Source: Lichtheimia corymbifera B2541 (taxonomy: Eukaryota; Mucoromycota; Mucoromycetes; Mucorales; Lichtheimiaceae). Taken from it: a stretch of 64,000 nucleotides of DNA. Below the pieces are notes generated by a model. The model was not told the origin of the DNA, did no database searches, and worked only from the letters and a program-made list of their open reading frames with translations. This document shows positions 10,572-21,916 of the stretch, piece after piece (the stretch's first letter is position 1; each line of letters starts with the position of its first letter). Both the position numbers and the translations under genes were made by a program. The stretch lies in contig JNEU01000448.1 in NCBI GenBank assembly GCA_000697475.1, positions 1-64,000 on the forward strand, in the 5' to 3' direction.

Positions 10572-11017
10572 GTAAAGATTGGAGACACCATAGTCGTAGT
10601 GTACTATACGGACACCCTCTATCCTGTCATTATGTCTTTTGGATACATTACATAGCATTTCACAAACTCCAACAAAAACAACTGAGTATCTATAAACATA
10701 TGAGATTGATAGCCAGTATTAGTAAATACCTAAGTCAAGAAAGCGTATGTATACATAATTTATTGTACAGCTATGATTATATGGTGAAAAATTGGAGGTG
10801 ACGTTGCTTCCATTCAACGAAATAAGACATGCGGAATAGTCATTGGGAAACTTATTATATGCCAAAGCAGCTAGGAAACTTCATTTAAATACACAATTTT
10901 ATTGAAGCATAAATATGTACAGTTCGTAGTGGGTATTAACAATATGGATGATCTTCACAGGAGGCTGGGGTTAAAAGAGGTGGATTATGAAGACCATCAA
11001 TCACGGCTACTTTTATC
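10572..11017. other. Intergenic, upstream of RMI1
   Basis: AT-rich, with no gene seen. It contains a 14-codon upstream ORF (10987-11028) that overlaps the RMI1 start codon in another frame. Confidence 0.5.
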
Positions 11018-12760
11018 ATGATGTCTGACAGTTCGTATACGCTATTGCGTATGCTCGAAAACGAGCTTGGTGTGAAAGCGAAAAGAGAATACGTGCAGTC
11101 ATGGCAGCAATCACAAGCAGAACAATTTGGGGATCGTCGACGCATGTACGAGGCATTGAAACTCGACTTTCTAGGAAGGGACATGGCTGATACATGCCTC
11201 CCAACGATTCCAAGCGATTTCGGTAGCGATCAGTTGAACGTATTTCCAGCGAAGAACACAGTACTGCAGATAGTTGATACAAAGGATTTGAGCCATTCCA
11301 CCCACTCTTTACTCAACGAACTTGCAACGGTAACCCCTGTGCGTCAAGTATACACGCGCCGTGCAACAGATGCGGACATCAACTTCCCACGTGGAATGCT
11401 TCGTTGGACCCTGACAGATGGTACTCATCAGATTGTGGCTATCGAGATGAAACGCATCAACGAGTTACAGCTTAAAACACCCTTTGGCTGTAAGGTAAGC
11501 AGTAGCTATCGTTCATTCACTAAATCGGCGTATTAACAGCATATGCCACCCTCATACAGTTATTGTTAAAATCATGTCAGGTACGCAGAGGGATACTGCT
11601 ACTGGAGCCAAGCAATGTAAAAGTATTGGGCGGGCAAGTCCCTTCGCTTTACGGCCATAACATGTTAGCAGAACTCGAAAAGCGTTTCAAGCAGCAACTA
11701 AGGTTGGACACCACAAGTTTTTCTATTTTGTATGTAGCTAACCCCTTATTCTTGGTCGCATTCACCTATAGGATTGAAATTGATCAGACTACGACAGACA
11801 CGTAAGCATTCAGCTAACTATAATTTCTCTTTAGCTGATGAGCTTGCAAAATAGAGGCAGACAAGGGCACAATAGCTCGCCAGCATCGGCTCCTTTGGAT
11901 TTGCCAGTGAATTCCGAAACTATGAGGCCTGAACCTGAGATGCCAGTAGGAGAAACATCCGAAGATGACTTTGGCGATGATATGGATATTGACGACCTGG
12001 AGGCTTTGGAGCGGACGTTAGCTGCATCCAGACACACCACTTCCTCTTATGCATCTTCCACAATAGCAACCACCACTGTAATTCCGACAACGACTCCCTC
12101 TGTCACGGATGATACTGGTTTAATCTCAAGGCAACCATCTCAATTGCCGCTATCCCGGTCATCACCTTCAACACATACTACATCGCCCACTACTACTGCT
12201 GTGGATGAAACGCCTACGACAGAGATTGAGAGGATGACCGTTGGCATGCTTAGAAAAATGCTTAAAAAAGATACTACAGATGTGGATACAGTTATAGTTA
12301 CCGGTCAAGTGAAACGAATATTCAAGCTAAAAGTTACTGGAATGCGTATGCGTTTATTGGCCCGTATTCGTGATCCATCCACATTTGAGGACTTGGTTGT
12401 TGTTTGGCCAGATGAGGTACGTCATTCTGATTGTATATGTTTTCCCTGAACCTTGCTAACTTAGTATTGGTATCAGGTGGTTAGTAGGGAACTCGGCAAA
12501 ACGGCTAAAGATGTGCTTGAGATGAAGGAGAAGGAAGGTGATAAAGTTGTAACTGAAACGGTATGTAGTTAAAAGGCTAGCCTGGGCATATATTCTGATC
12601 CATTACTGCCTTCCAGCTATTCAAGCCATTCTTTGCACGGATACATAATGTGTTGGGCGAGATGACAATAGACCTGTCAATACTCGAGAGCTATTCAGGA
12701 GAAGAAGACATGCCGGACATGCCATTAGTAGTAGAATTTAAACCGCTTTTATCATCATGA
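11018..12760 (+). CDS. RMI1: RecQ-mediated genome instability protein 1 (RMI1)
   Basis: RMI1 is the OB-fold partner of a RecQ helicase and topoisomerase III that dissolves double Holliday junctions in the nucleus. The modelled exons are 11018-11494, 11560-11729, 11772-11801, 11855-12416, 12477-12560 and 12617-12760 (488 residues, in frame). Evidence is the N-terminal helical region followed by the OB-fold signature: LKTPFGCK joined to VRRGILLLEPSNVKVLGGQV, the classic RMI1 pattern. The middle is Thr/Ser/Pro-rich and disordered (about residues 230-320), and a second folded region follows (RMLRKML..., VVVWPDEVV..., LFKPFFARIHNV). The 30-nt third exon and the acceptor at 11854 are the least certain; the more obvious acceptor at 11834 would create an immediate stop. 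The 3' end faces MCY1, with 93 bases between the stop codons. Confidence 0.82.
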
Positions 12761-12853
12761 CGTTATGGAATATATATGTGAGTAATTAAACGACAATCAA
12801 ATAGAGAATCCATTTGGATCACGAGAAAGGTCTTTATTCCAAACGAAGACATC

Positions 12854-14216
12854 CTATTCGATAAAGTCATCGAGGCCTTCATTGTTAGCCAACACATAGG
12901 GAATGCCAGCAGCCTTCAGATAATCGTCGCTCCTATAAAAGTGATAACGTTAATGGAAAGTTCGGACAAAGGTGCTTGGTAAATGAGATGCTTACCAGAA
13001 CTTAGTGAGATGGCGTTGGCCAGAGTCATTCAACAACGTAACGATCACGTGACCTGGACCAAGCTTTCTTGCCACTCTTACAGCAGCTACACAGTTTACT
13101 GCCGAGCTACTTCCAAGGAATAGGCCATCTTCTCGCACCAGAAAGCGGGACATTTTGACAGCCTCTTCATCGCTTACTCTGAATGCATCGTCGACGAGAC
13201 GGCGTCCCATGTTAAAATTGTATGTCAGCCTATTAATGCCAATGCCTTCGACGACCGTATCCACTTGATGGCGTTTTCGCGTACCCTCCTGTTCTTGTGG
13301 TGCATACATGACATTGTATTTAACCTTGTTGAACAATCCTGAGCCCAAGGGATCTGCTAGGAACACTTTGAGTTTGCTGATGCGAGGTTTGAGATACATG
13401 GCAAGCCCTGATAAAGTGCCTCCAGTACCAGCTCCAAGAACTAATGCATCCAACTTGTCTCCCACTTGTCGATATATCTCTGGGCCAGTATTCTCGTAGT
13501 GTGCACGAAAGTTGAACTCATTCTCGAATTGATCGGCAAAGTAGCCTTTTACATCACCCTCGCCAAACTCTTCAGCTCGTCTACGTGCCAAGTTTACAAA
13601 TTGATTCTTGTCAATAATACTGACAGGGCGCACCTTTTCCACTGTTGCACCAAGCTTTTCTAAAAGTTGGTATTTCTCTTGAGCTTGGTCATCCGGCATC
13701 ACAATCCAAGCTCTATATCCACGTGCCCGCGCGATCATTGCAATCGATATACCAGTCGATCCCACCGTGCCTTCGAAAACCGTGCTACCTCGATGTGGCT
13801 TAAGGATACCGGCTTCTTCAGCGGATCGAATTACGTTGAGCGCGACACGGTCCTTGGAACTCCCTCCCGGATTTAGAAACTGCGTTGGATGAGTTTGACA
13901 GCAACAACATCTGCATGAAACCGCAAAAGCCATACCTCCGCCTTGCCCTATACAACCAAACAATAGAAAAATATTTAGCCCAAGATATAACGACCACACA
14001 ATAGCTTATAAATCATACCAAAATAGTACAGCCAGTCGCTTCAGAAAGACTTCGTATTCGCATAAGAGGTGTGTTTCCAATCAGTCCATCAACACCATCA
14101 ACAATACTTGTTGAGTTGGTCTCTTTCTTTTTATACAGGTAAAAGGTAGCTATCACGGTCAAAAGTGATCCGGTGACAAGACCTATAGCAAGCGATTGTC
14201 GATCAAGTGTCGCCAT
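12854..14216 (-). CDS. MCY1: Mitochondrial cysteine synthase-like PLP enzyme (MCY1 type)
   Basis: A PLP-dependent enzyme of the cysteine synthase/CBS fold, 390 residues, closest in layout to yeast Mcy1 (YGR012W). Exons in transcript order are 14216-14019, 13947-13936, 13879-12996 and 12932-12854. An N-terminal membrane segment (about residues 10-27) followed by YKKK suggests anchoring in the mitochondrial outer membrane. Then come GLIGNTPLMRI, the PLP-lysine site NPGGSSKDR, the phosphate-binding loop EGTVGSTGIS and the glycine loop GAGTGGTLSG. The C-terminus is KFWSDDYL. The second exon is only 12 nt and supplies Gly-Lys-Ala-Glu just before FLNPGG; the family expects KAE there. It may make cysteine from O-acetylserine; the substrate is inferred. 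Confidence 0.9.
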
Positions 14217-15110
14217 TGGTGTTTGGAAGCAAAGAACAGTTCAGGCTATTGCAGTCACATGCATTGTGGAGGAGGTTCCATATCAAATACACCATAACCA
14301 TTTTCACTCTCAGATGACTTGTTATTGCGACCTATGCCTATTGATATATTGCCATCCTTGCAGTAATTCATTTCATCAGCCAACGCCTAACGACCACACA
14401 TGAATGCCCAAAATTATCTCGTTCTCCGTATTACAAGCACAAAGACATCATTTTTATCAACGTATGATGATAATCTAATGCATTGTCTCAAAGATGGGTC
14501 TATCGTTGTTGATGATCAGATCACCGTACCACACCACATCTAATTATGTCAACAAGAACAGAGTATTGCGTATCAGTATACCATGGGATGAAAATAGATG
14601 AATTAAAAAAAAAGGACAACGCATTTATTATAAAAAACGCAATAAGATGGTGATGGATTAGACCAAACGTAGCAGCTGTTGCTAATACCAGACCTTTACT
14701 CCATCGTCTCAAGTTACTTGCAGCAAGCTACCTTACAGCTTTTATTACGTGAACAGCAGATAGCGATTGTATAGAAACAGCTTTATTTACGTGTAGCAAC
14801 TTGCTTTAATACATACGCATTCTTATGGATGATGCCATATCCCCTAATCCTGTTGGTTATTACCAAGGATGAACGATGCGGATGCAGTATGGCAGCTTTT
14901 CTTGTCTGCGCTGGATAAATTTTTGGGTAGCTTTTATGTTGAAAACTCTACTTGGAGTCTCATAATCAGTAATCGGGATACCAAGGTGATCTACGTAAAG
15001 TTAAAGATATGGCTGACATGTACTAGAATATAATAGAATATTACTTTGTACCTTTCATAACACAACAAATTTGATTATTCAAGCATCCGATCCAAAATAT
15101 GAACAAACAA
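14217..15110. other. Intergenic, divergent from MCY1, no gene seen
   Basis: AT-rich sequence with short unconvincing ORFs only. It would hold the MCY1 promoter and the 3' region of the next minus-strand gene. Confidence 0.5.
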
Positions 15111-16571
15111 TTATTTGTAATTTTTATTTATAAGGATCATACTCAAGCCATCTTCAGAATATATGTTGAACCATCGACCATCATCCATACGTGACCATCC
15201 AGCTTTGTCCGCTGAAAAGAATGCTTTTTCTTGCAGTTCCCAGGATATACGTGCGGGGGTCTGTGAACCGGAGGAGAGCGATGATGAGGGAGTCGATGGG
15301 ATGATACTGGCCCAAGGCCGAACAGACACTCGCTCGTTCTGATTACTTGGAGTATACCATGTGGGGCGCCGCCAGCTTTGGTGGGGATTGGGTGGGATTG
15401 GCGTCTTTTCGTTTTCCGGTGATCGTTCCTGTTCACACCGCAGGGTATCTAGTGCCTAATTGAGTAGTCTTGCATTGGCTATTACTTTAATCTATCATAT
15501 AAAATGTTTAAAACATCAGCTTTGATTTATACCACCTTCAATACACTTACATGGAAGAATAGCAAGTACGCCAAAACCTTTTCAAAGTCCTGCATGGTCG
15601 AAATGCCAGTAGGAAAATTGAACGTGGCGCGCGGTAGATGCACATACAAGCCATCAGCTGTGATATGAATAGATGAAAGATCACCATGTAATCCGTAGAT
15701 ACGTAGCACCCAGGCAGACAGATTATGGGTCTCCACTTGACCAATCACGTCAAACATCTGGTCCAAGATATCTTTGCCTTCTCGGATGAGTTTGCCAAGG
15801 TCATGTGAGGCTTTGTCATCATCGTTGTTCTTGGCTGCTTCCATGGCCCCAACGTCGTATGATGGTCCACCCCCATGATCATAAATGAACCGAAGATCGA
15901 TTTTAAAAGCAATAGCGCTGCTATCCATGTGCTGTTCCTTTTTGTTTTCATTTGAATAGGGATTTGTGATTTCTCCACTAAGAATATAATGTTATTAACG
16001 ATTAGGCAATCGTATATATCCTCGTACTTACTATGCCAAACGGATGATTGTGCGAGCAAACAATGATTCTAGTAACGGGGATGAAACTTTGAAAAGGTAA
16101 TCATATTCGCATGCGTTATTGGTACGCAGAATGCCCTTCTGGTTCTCAAGGATATTCAATCTAAAATCAACAGTCAGACATGTTATCCAACTTCAAACCA
16201 AGAGCACTTACACGTTATCGGAACAACGAATGATTTCTCCTCTAGCTCGCCAAAAAGATGCATCCTTCAAAGCATAAAGATACTCTTGGGCCGAGTCGGT
16301 ATCCCGTTGTGCGGCCAACTACAAGAGCGTGTACTTATGTCATCTACAAAGGAGTCCCAAATTTCCCACCAGACTGAGGTTGCCTTTTACCTATAAATAT
16401 AGGTATACCTACCACAAAGGATCCATCAAGGAACACAGCCAAGTGTGATTAGGCAGCAACGATCAACGAAGTGGGTTACATAGATGAATGCATGAGTACC
16501 CTCATTTTGGGGATTGCATAAATACCATCCTTGAGACTTACTAAGAGCCATTGATTGATGATGGTATGCAT
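15111..16571 (-). CDS. Unrecognised multi-exon protein, 5' end unresolved
   Basis: The 3' part is well supported by phase-consistent splicing: 16318-16212, 16160-16032, 15977-15551 and 15455-15111. Readable motifs include EYLYALKDASFWRARGEI, the stretch ARTIIRLAYGEITNPYS, the hydrophobic/aromatic run WVLRIYGLHGDLSS and a Pro/Ser-rich C-terminal region. Upstream, two coding-like pieces can be read (QWLLVSLKDGIYAIPKM near 16520-16570 and LAVFLDGSFV near 16410-16440), but no canonical splice path joins them, so the start is provisional. I do not recognise the family; the alternation of helices and beta-like stretches suggests a folded nuclear or cytosolic protein without membrane segments. Confidence 0.6.
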
Positions 16572-17091
16572 ACAAGTAGAAGGAAAAGTTGTGTAATACT
16601 GTTGGTGACAACAGCCTTTTTTATATGTGAGTGTGCGTGGGAATTGTTGTCATGATGGATCGAACTGATAGAGTGCTCAAGCGACTTGGAGTATCGAGTC
16701 GAAGTGATAAACCCACCTGCCACTTGAGAGCTGTTTTTTGTAGGTGACATAAGTACACTGTTTCCGGAAACCTTTTGCGCAAATTTCGTGTAACGTATTG
16801 CGCTCCTAAGAAGAATGAATCTGCCAATTGCCAAATACAAAATCTGTGCTGCTAGATTGTATTCGAGCCAAAAGATTTTACTGAGCTCCATGAATCCGTA
16901 TTTTGTATTTGTCAATTGTACAATCATGTATCGCAACTTCTATATTTTCAAACACAAAGCACTGTAACACACGTGTTGAGAGATAAGGGGCTTGGTCAGG
17001 TGTCAATAATGATAAGAATCTGCCTGCGAGTCATCCAGCGCAGCTTTAAGTGTAGATAGCTTCCATATGTGACTCACTGTACGTTTCTTTA
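16572..17091. other. Intergenic or 5' exons of the unresolved minus-strand gene
   Basis: It contains a coding-like minus-strand stretch at about 16630-16750 beginning MSPTKNSSQVAGG that may be an N-terminal exon of the gene at 15111-16571. The right part precedes DPH6. Confidence 0.35.
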
Positions 17092-18191
17092 ATGAAGGTT
17101 ATCGGTTTGGTTAGGTAAGAAGTAAAATACATAGAGGATGCCACCTTGACCATCGATCACACATGTAGCGGCGGCAAAGATAGCTGCTATAACATGATGC
17201 AATGTGTTGCACATGGACACGAGATTACTGCACTTGCCAACTTGAAGCCTCCACTACAATCCGGCAAAGGTTTGCTCACACGAAAAATGAACGCGTGCAC
17301 CTATCCTTCTCTTATTAAAGTTTCTCAGATGAACTCGATAGCTACATGTATCAGACTGTTGGTCACGATGCTATTCAATACTATGCAGAATGTATGGATG
17401 TACCTTTATACCGCGGTGAGATACGAGGTACGCCTATCCACCAAGAGAATAACTACGTTGCTACGCCTGAGGACGAAACGGAGGACCTGTACAAGCTATT
17501 ATCTGAAATTGTGGTATGTTTACTCTGGCTGTCATGTGAGATGGCGATTGACGTATACAGAGAAAATAGAAAATCCATCCTGATATTCAAGGCGTGTCTG
17601 TCGGTGCGATCCTATCAAATTACCAGCGGGTTCGAGTGGAACATGTGTAAGGGAAATTTGGGCACGTATCAAACGCACAGATGATTCATAAACCACACTC
17701 TTTTATCAAAGATGTGATCGTCTTGGACTCAAGTCACTGGCCTATCTTTGGGAGCGCGATCAAAAAGAGTTATTAAAAGAAATGGCAGACTCGGGTGTGC
17801 AAGCCATTCTAGTTAAAGTTGCCGCCATGGGCTTAAAGGCATCTCACTTAGGACGAACTATTGGTGAAATGTATCCACTACTGTGTGAATTGGTAATCTT
17901 TTCTCGTCTAACAACTATTTATGTGATATATACTGACGTAGTTATATGTTAGAATGAGAAATATCAGTGTCATATTTGCGGTGAGGGAGGTGAATACGAA
18001 ACTTTTACTCTTGACTGCCCGCTTTTCAAGAAGCGCATCATTGTGTAAGTTATTTGGAAGGAGGAAATTGGGGAATCACTCACCTATTTTGATTTAGAAA
18101 TGATACCCAGACGATCGTTCATTCGGATGATGCGTTTGCACCTGTTGCATATCTTAAATTCAAGCATTGCTCTCTCCTAAATAAAGAATGA
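17092..18191 (+). CDS. DPH6: Diphthine-ammonia ligase (DPH6), single-domain form
   Basis: The enzyme carries out the last amidation step of diphthamide formation on elongation factor 2 in the cytosol. Exons are 17092-17114, 17169-17269, 17329-17513, 17570-17646, 17712-17892, 17953-18044 and 18098-18191, giving 250 residues with every phase closing. The PP-loop [11 protein letters not shown] is split by the first intron after a 23-nt first exon. Family stretches follow: [47 protein letters not shown] and [15 protein letters not shown]. Yeast Dph6 carries two RidA-like domains after this domain; here the protein stops at about 250 residues, as in the human form. The stop lies 128 bases from the convergent SAC1 stop. 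Confidence 0.95.
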
Positions 18192-18319
18192 AGGCTTATG
18201 ATTTATCTCTTATGAATTTTAAAGATATGTTTTTGCTGGACACGAACAGCCAATGTATAAGGATCAAAGTCAAAGCAGTAATTTTTATGTCGATGTAGCT
18301 ATAAGTCTATCGTGATAAT

Positions 18320-20770
18320 CTACGTAATCTTTTTCCATGTCGGAAGTTCATGACCTTGCTCAGTATCATCCAGGATCATACTATTGGTTCTTCCACTGAT
18401 GGTCCTTGTATCACGCGTAAATGTTGATACTTCGTCACCCAACGGAATTCCTGCAGGCATAATCGGCCTTAACCGTGGCCAGTTGATGAATCGCATGCCA
18501 TGCTGCAGCACGTAGCGCCAACAGAACACCACAACCGTAAAGGAAAAGGAAAGTAACGATATGAAGGTATTGGAAGTAGATGAAGCAGCGGAATCAGGCA
18601 GCAATAGAGAAGGGAAGAATAAAATGACGAAAAAGAGCACAAGGGATAGCACCAGAGCTACTGGGACAACGCGCAGTGGCCAAGCAACCTGGAACTCAAA
18701 TGGGCTAGCGCACGGACCAGCCTCTACTGTGTACAAGCCCAGAAACAAGTCGATTCCATCTTGACGTGAGCCATCCATAAAGTTGTTCTTTACGTAACGA
18801 ATTAACGAGTTGATCAAGTCATTCATTGCTCCTGCAAAAGTACGTCTTCCAGTCCTATCATCTTGTCTAAGCAGACCATAACCGTTTTGGATGGTGTGGT
18901 ATTTATCTTACCGCGTGTAATCTGTTTTGAGCGCTCCTGTTCCAGAATAAGCAATGCTGAGATGGTCCGCATTATCAGCCCATGCTTTGCGAGTCTCTTC
19001 ATTAGCAACAATCCATCATTGTCCTTTAATGTTGTTATAGTTACCATTATTGAACATGTCCATGAATTGTGCATTTCTTTCAATGATATCAGTCGGTGAA
19101 AGGATTCCAACGTAATGCAGCTGTTGATTGATGTTCCACCGTGCTAGCGTGCTCTGTACCACATTGGTACGGTCTAAGCAATCCATGCAATTGGAGCGCA
19201 CGACAGATGTTTGCCGACAACAAAGTGTACGATCTTTCGCAGTATCGCAAAAAAAACCTTGTCGATGGAGTTCAGGTTCAAGTTCATCTATCAACGCTTG
19301 TACACGATCCCATTTCATCCCACGGCATTCACGATGAAAATCAAAATGTACATATTGAAGGCGAGAGTCATCCAGTCCATCAATTATTCGCGCATAAAGT
19401 TGACCCATTGGGTACTCGTATCCAGTCTTGTTGACCAAGTTGAGTAATAATTGTGGGCCATATATCCGAAATTGTTCATTGAAATGCGCACGGGATACAT
19501 CCAATACCTATATCAAGTCAGTTAGGTTATATATATTTTGTTTCTCTCACTTTCTTACTTGGTTATCATCAACATTTGAGTTGAACCACAAGCGAGGTAC
19601 ATAGCGGATGTTCGGAATTTGACCCCATATAGCAGGAAGCGATCCACGTGTCTGAACATAGGACATGTGCACTGCGCCAGTGACTTGATTTGGTTGGCAT
19701 GATAATAGCTGTTCGGTTTCAACAAAGTTGCTGGCATGACCATTGCTGTTGAGACCTCGGGAGAAGTAGCGAGTGCCAGCATGCTCTCTGCTCCGCCGAC
19801 TAATGAGTGCAAATTCGACAAGACAGCCTTGAAGTGTAATCTTCCTGACATGGACAACTATGGCGTTTGTCAGTAAGCGGTAGATGCTACTGCCCATTGT
19901 GTTACACCATGCTCACAGCCTTGTATGAATGGAAAGATAAATTGGCTTAACTAAAGTACAATGTTGTTAATTGACGTCGTGAATAATTGATATCTCGTTT
20001 GACTTACATCGCAGTCCAGAGTTGTCAATTTTTCTACGAGATATCGATTCCAAAAAAAACGAGGATCGGTCTATGATTGGAAAACAATTGAAAGGAACCA
20101 TCAAGCAAAAAGACATGCTGCTAACTTACATGCGTCCACATAGGTTCCCTGTTTTCACCACCTTCTTTCTGTTGTTGGAGGGACCGTGTCAAATCATACG
20201 TGTAGGAAAAGTAAAAGGTATTTTGCTTTAGGTGATCTTGTAGCAGGTGGATATACTGCTGCTCGTCACTGAGCTGACTATTCGTCAAGTGGGACAAGTC
20301 GCGTGGCAATGGTAGAATTTGAAATGTCGTTGCACGAAAGATTTCATGACCGTTGAATACGCCTGCGCATTCACGCCCAAGAGTGACAATTATGTACTCG
20401 CCTATTAATGTCCAGAGCCCATAGTCATCAGCGTTGTGGTAAAAGAATGTTCATACTACCATTACCTGCATGAAGACGAATGAAGCCCATAATACTATAT
20501 ACATCCATCTCTTGCAGTATATGAGCGTGTTTGGTCGCTGGTGCTAAGGACGGCAATTATGCATGTATTGGTATCTTTCAATCTTTTCTCAGCGACTCCC
20601 CTTTTTCCCGTTCTCCCGTGATGAGTACCATTTACTTGCAATTCACCCGAGACCCGATCCACTGTCAAGACTACTGACTTCGTGTTATTCCGCCCTTCAA
20701 CTTGTCCATCGAGTGTTCGAAATATATATGAGTCTTTAGTGATAGCAAGTCGTAATTGCCCAAGCGTCAT
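18320..20770 (-). CDS. SAC1: SAC1 phosphoinositide phosphatase
   Basis: Sac1 removes phosphate mainly from PI4P at the ER and Golgi. Nine exons: 20770-20629, 20543-20466, 20401-20130, 20070-20008, 19950-19917, 19857-19559, 19507-19045, 18984-18912 and 18854-18320, giving 652 residues in frame. The catalytic CX5R motif is CMDCLDRT near residue 400. Other family blocks are YSIMGFIRLHAG, FALISRRSREHAGTRYFSRG, NFVETEQLL, YVQTRGSLPAIW, WADNADHLSIAYSGTGALKTDY and NNFMDGSRQDGIDLFLG. Two C-terminal membrane helices (about residues 510-575) match the ER anchor. A polar tail of about 50 residues after the second helix has no clear counterpart in yeast Sac1. The start at 20770 gives MTLGQLRLAI, close to the family start. 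Confidence 0.94.
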
Positions 20771-21214
20771 GAAGGCGAGAGATGAACGGAAACCAACTGA
20801 AGAAAGAACCCGCTTAAGCCAAGTTTCACAAGAATTAGCCAGTAAGATACTTGGCGAGAACATTCAACAAGCGCAGCGCTAAAATCGTTCAACAGGCATT
20901 ATCCTATATGCTCCAGTGGTTTATTCGAGATGGTTTAACAACGATATATAAAAGTGAGCATACGACCAAGACCGGGATAGCAACGTTTGCATACACAATA
21001 TATGGATACTACAATTTATTCTGGGTTTCTTCAAAAGCATACAATAAAGAAAACTATAATTACGTCCCATTAACAGAGAGAGCGGCTAAACTTCGGCTTC
21101 CATAGACATAGCCTTGGCTAGATATGGCACGTGACATGGTTTTACTCGGGAACTTAAATAGCCGATGTTCGTCGATTGTCGGTCGTAGCAGGTTTAATAA
21201 GCTTTCAACGCACA
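20771..21214. other. Divergent intergenic region between SAC1 and ERV1
   Basis: 444 bases shared as promoter space by the two genes. No distinct motif was singled out. Confidence 0.5.
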
Positions 21215-21916
21215 ATGGCAGTTACAGAGACCACACAGCCAAAGGACCAACCCACTGAACCTGTGGCAGCAAAGACATCGGTTATGATTGATCCAGTTAC
21301 CGGAAAGTCGATCCCAATGAAAGACGGCAAGCCATGTCGCGTGTGCACTGATTTCAAGACATGGTCAAAGCTCGAAAAGGAGAAATCCAAAAAGGCACAT
21401 GTCTCGGATTCCAAAGCTGCAGAGTCGACAAATACACCGGTCCAAGACAAAAGTTCAGCGTCAATAGCAGCAGCTGCCAAGGAGGCAACTGAAGAGGAGT
21501 GGCGTAAAAATAATTGCCCTGCCGACGTTGAAACACTGGGAAATGCCACATGGACGTTGCTCCATACGATGGCTGCTTATTATCCTGATCGACCGGCACC
21601 TTCACAAATGGATAGTATGCGTACTTTTATCAATTCATTTGCAGATAATTATCCTTGTTGGTTCTGTAAGGTACGCTTATGATGGTAATGGCGATAGGAA
21701 ATCTTGTACCTAATGATTATTTACAATGCATGATAGGAGGATTTTAAAAAATCAATGGAGAAAGCACCTGTGCAAGTAGGCAGCCGAAAGAAGCTCAGTG
21801 AATGGCTTTGCGACCGACACAACGAGGTTAATGCCAAGCTTGGTAAAAAGCAGTTTGACTGTTCCAAGGTGTTTGAACGATGGTTGAACGGACCGCCCGA
21901 TGGTCGATGTGATTAG
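21215..21916 (+). CDS. ERV1: FAD-linked sulfhydryl oxidase ERV1
   Basis: Erv1 reoxidises Mia40 in the mitochondrial intermembrane space, driving disulfide formation in imported proteins. Two exons, 21215-21670 and 21737-21916, give 211 residues. The N-terminal CRVC pair is the shuttle cysteine pair. A long Ala/Ser/Lys-rich linker follows, then the core: LGNATWTLLHTMAAYYPDRP (FAD helix), the active-site pair in YPCWFCKEDF, and WLCDRHNEVNAKLGK with the FAD-contacting CxxHNxVN pattern; FDCS and the terminal RCD supply further cysteines. The in-frame upstream codon at 21176 is not an ATG, so MAVTE is the chosen start. Confidence 0.96.
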
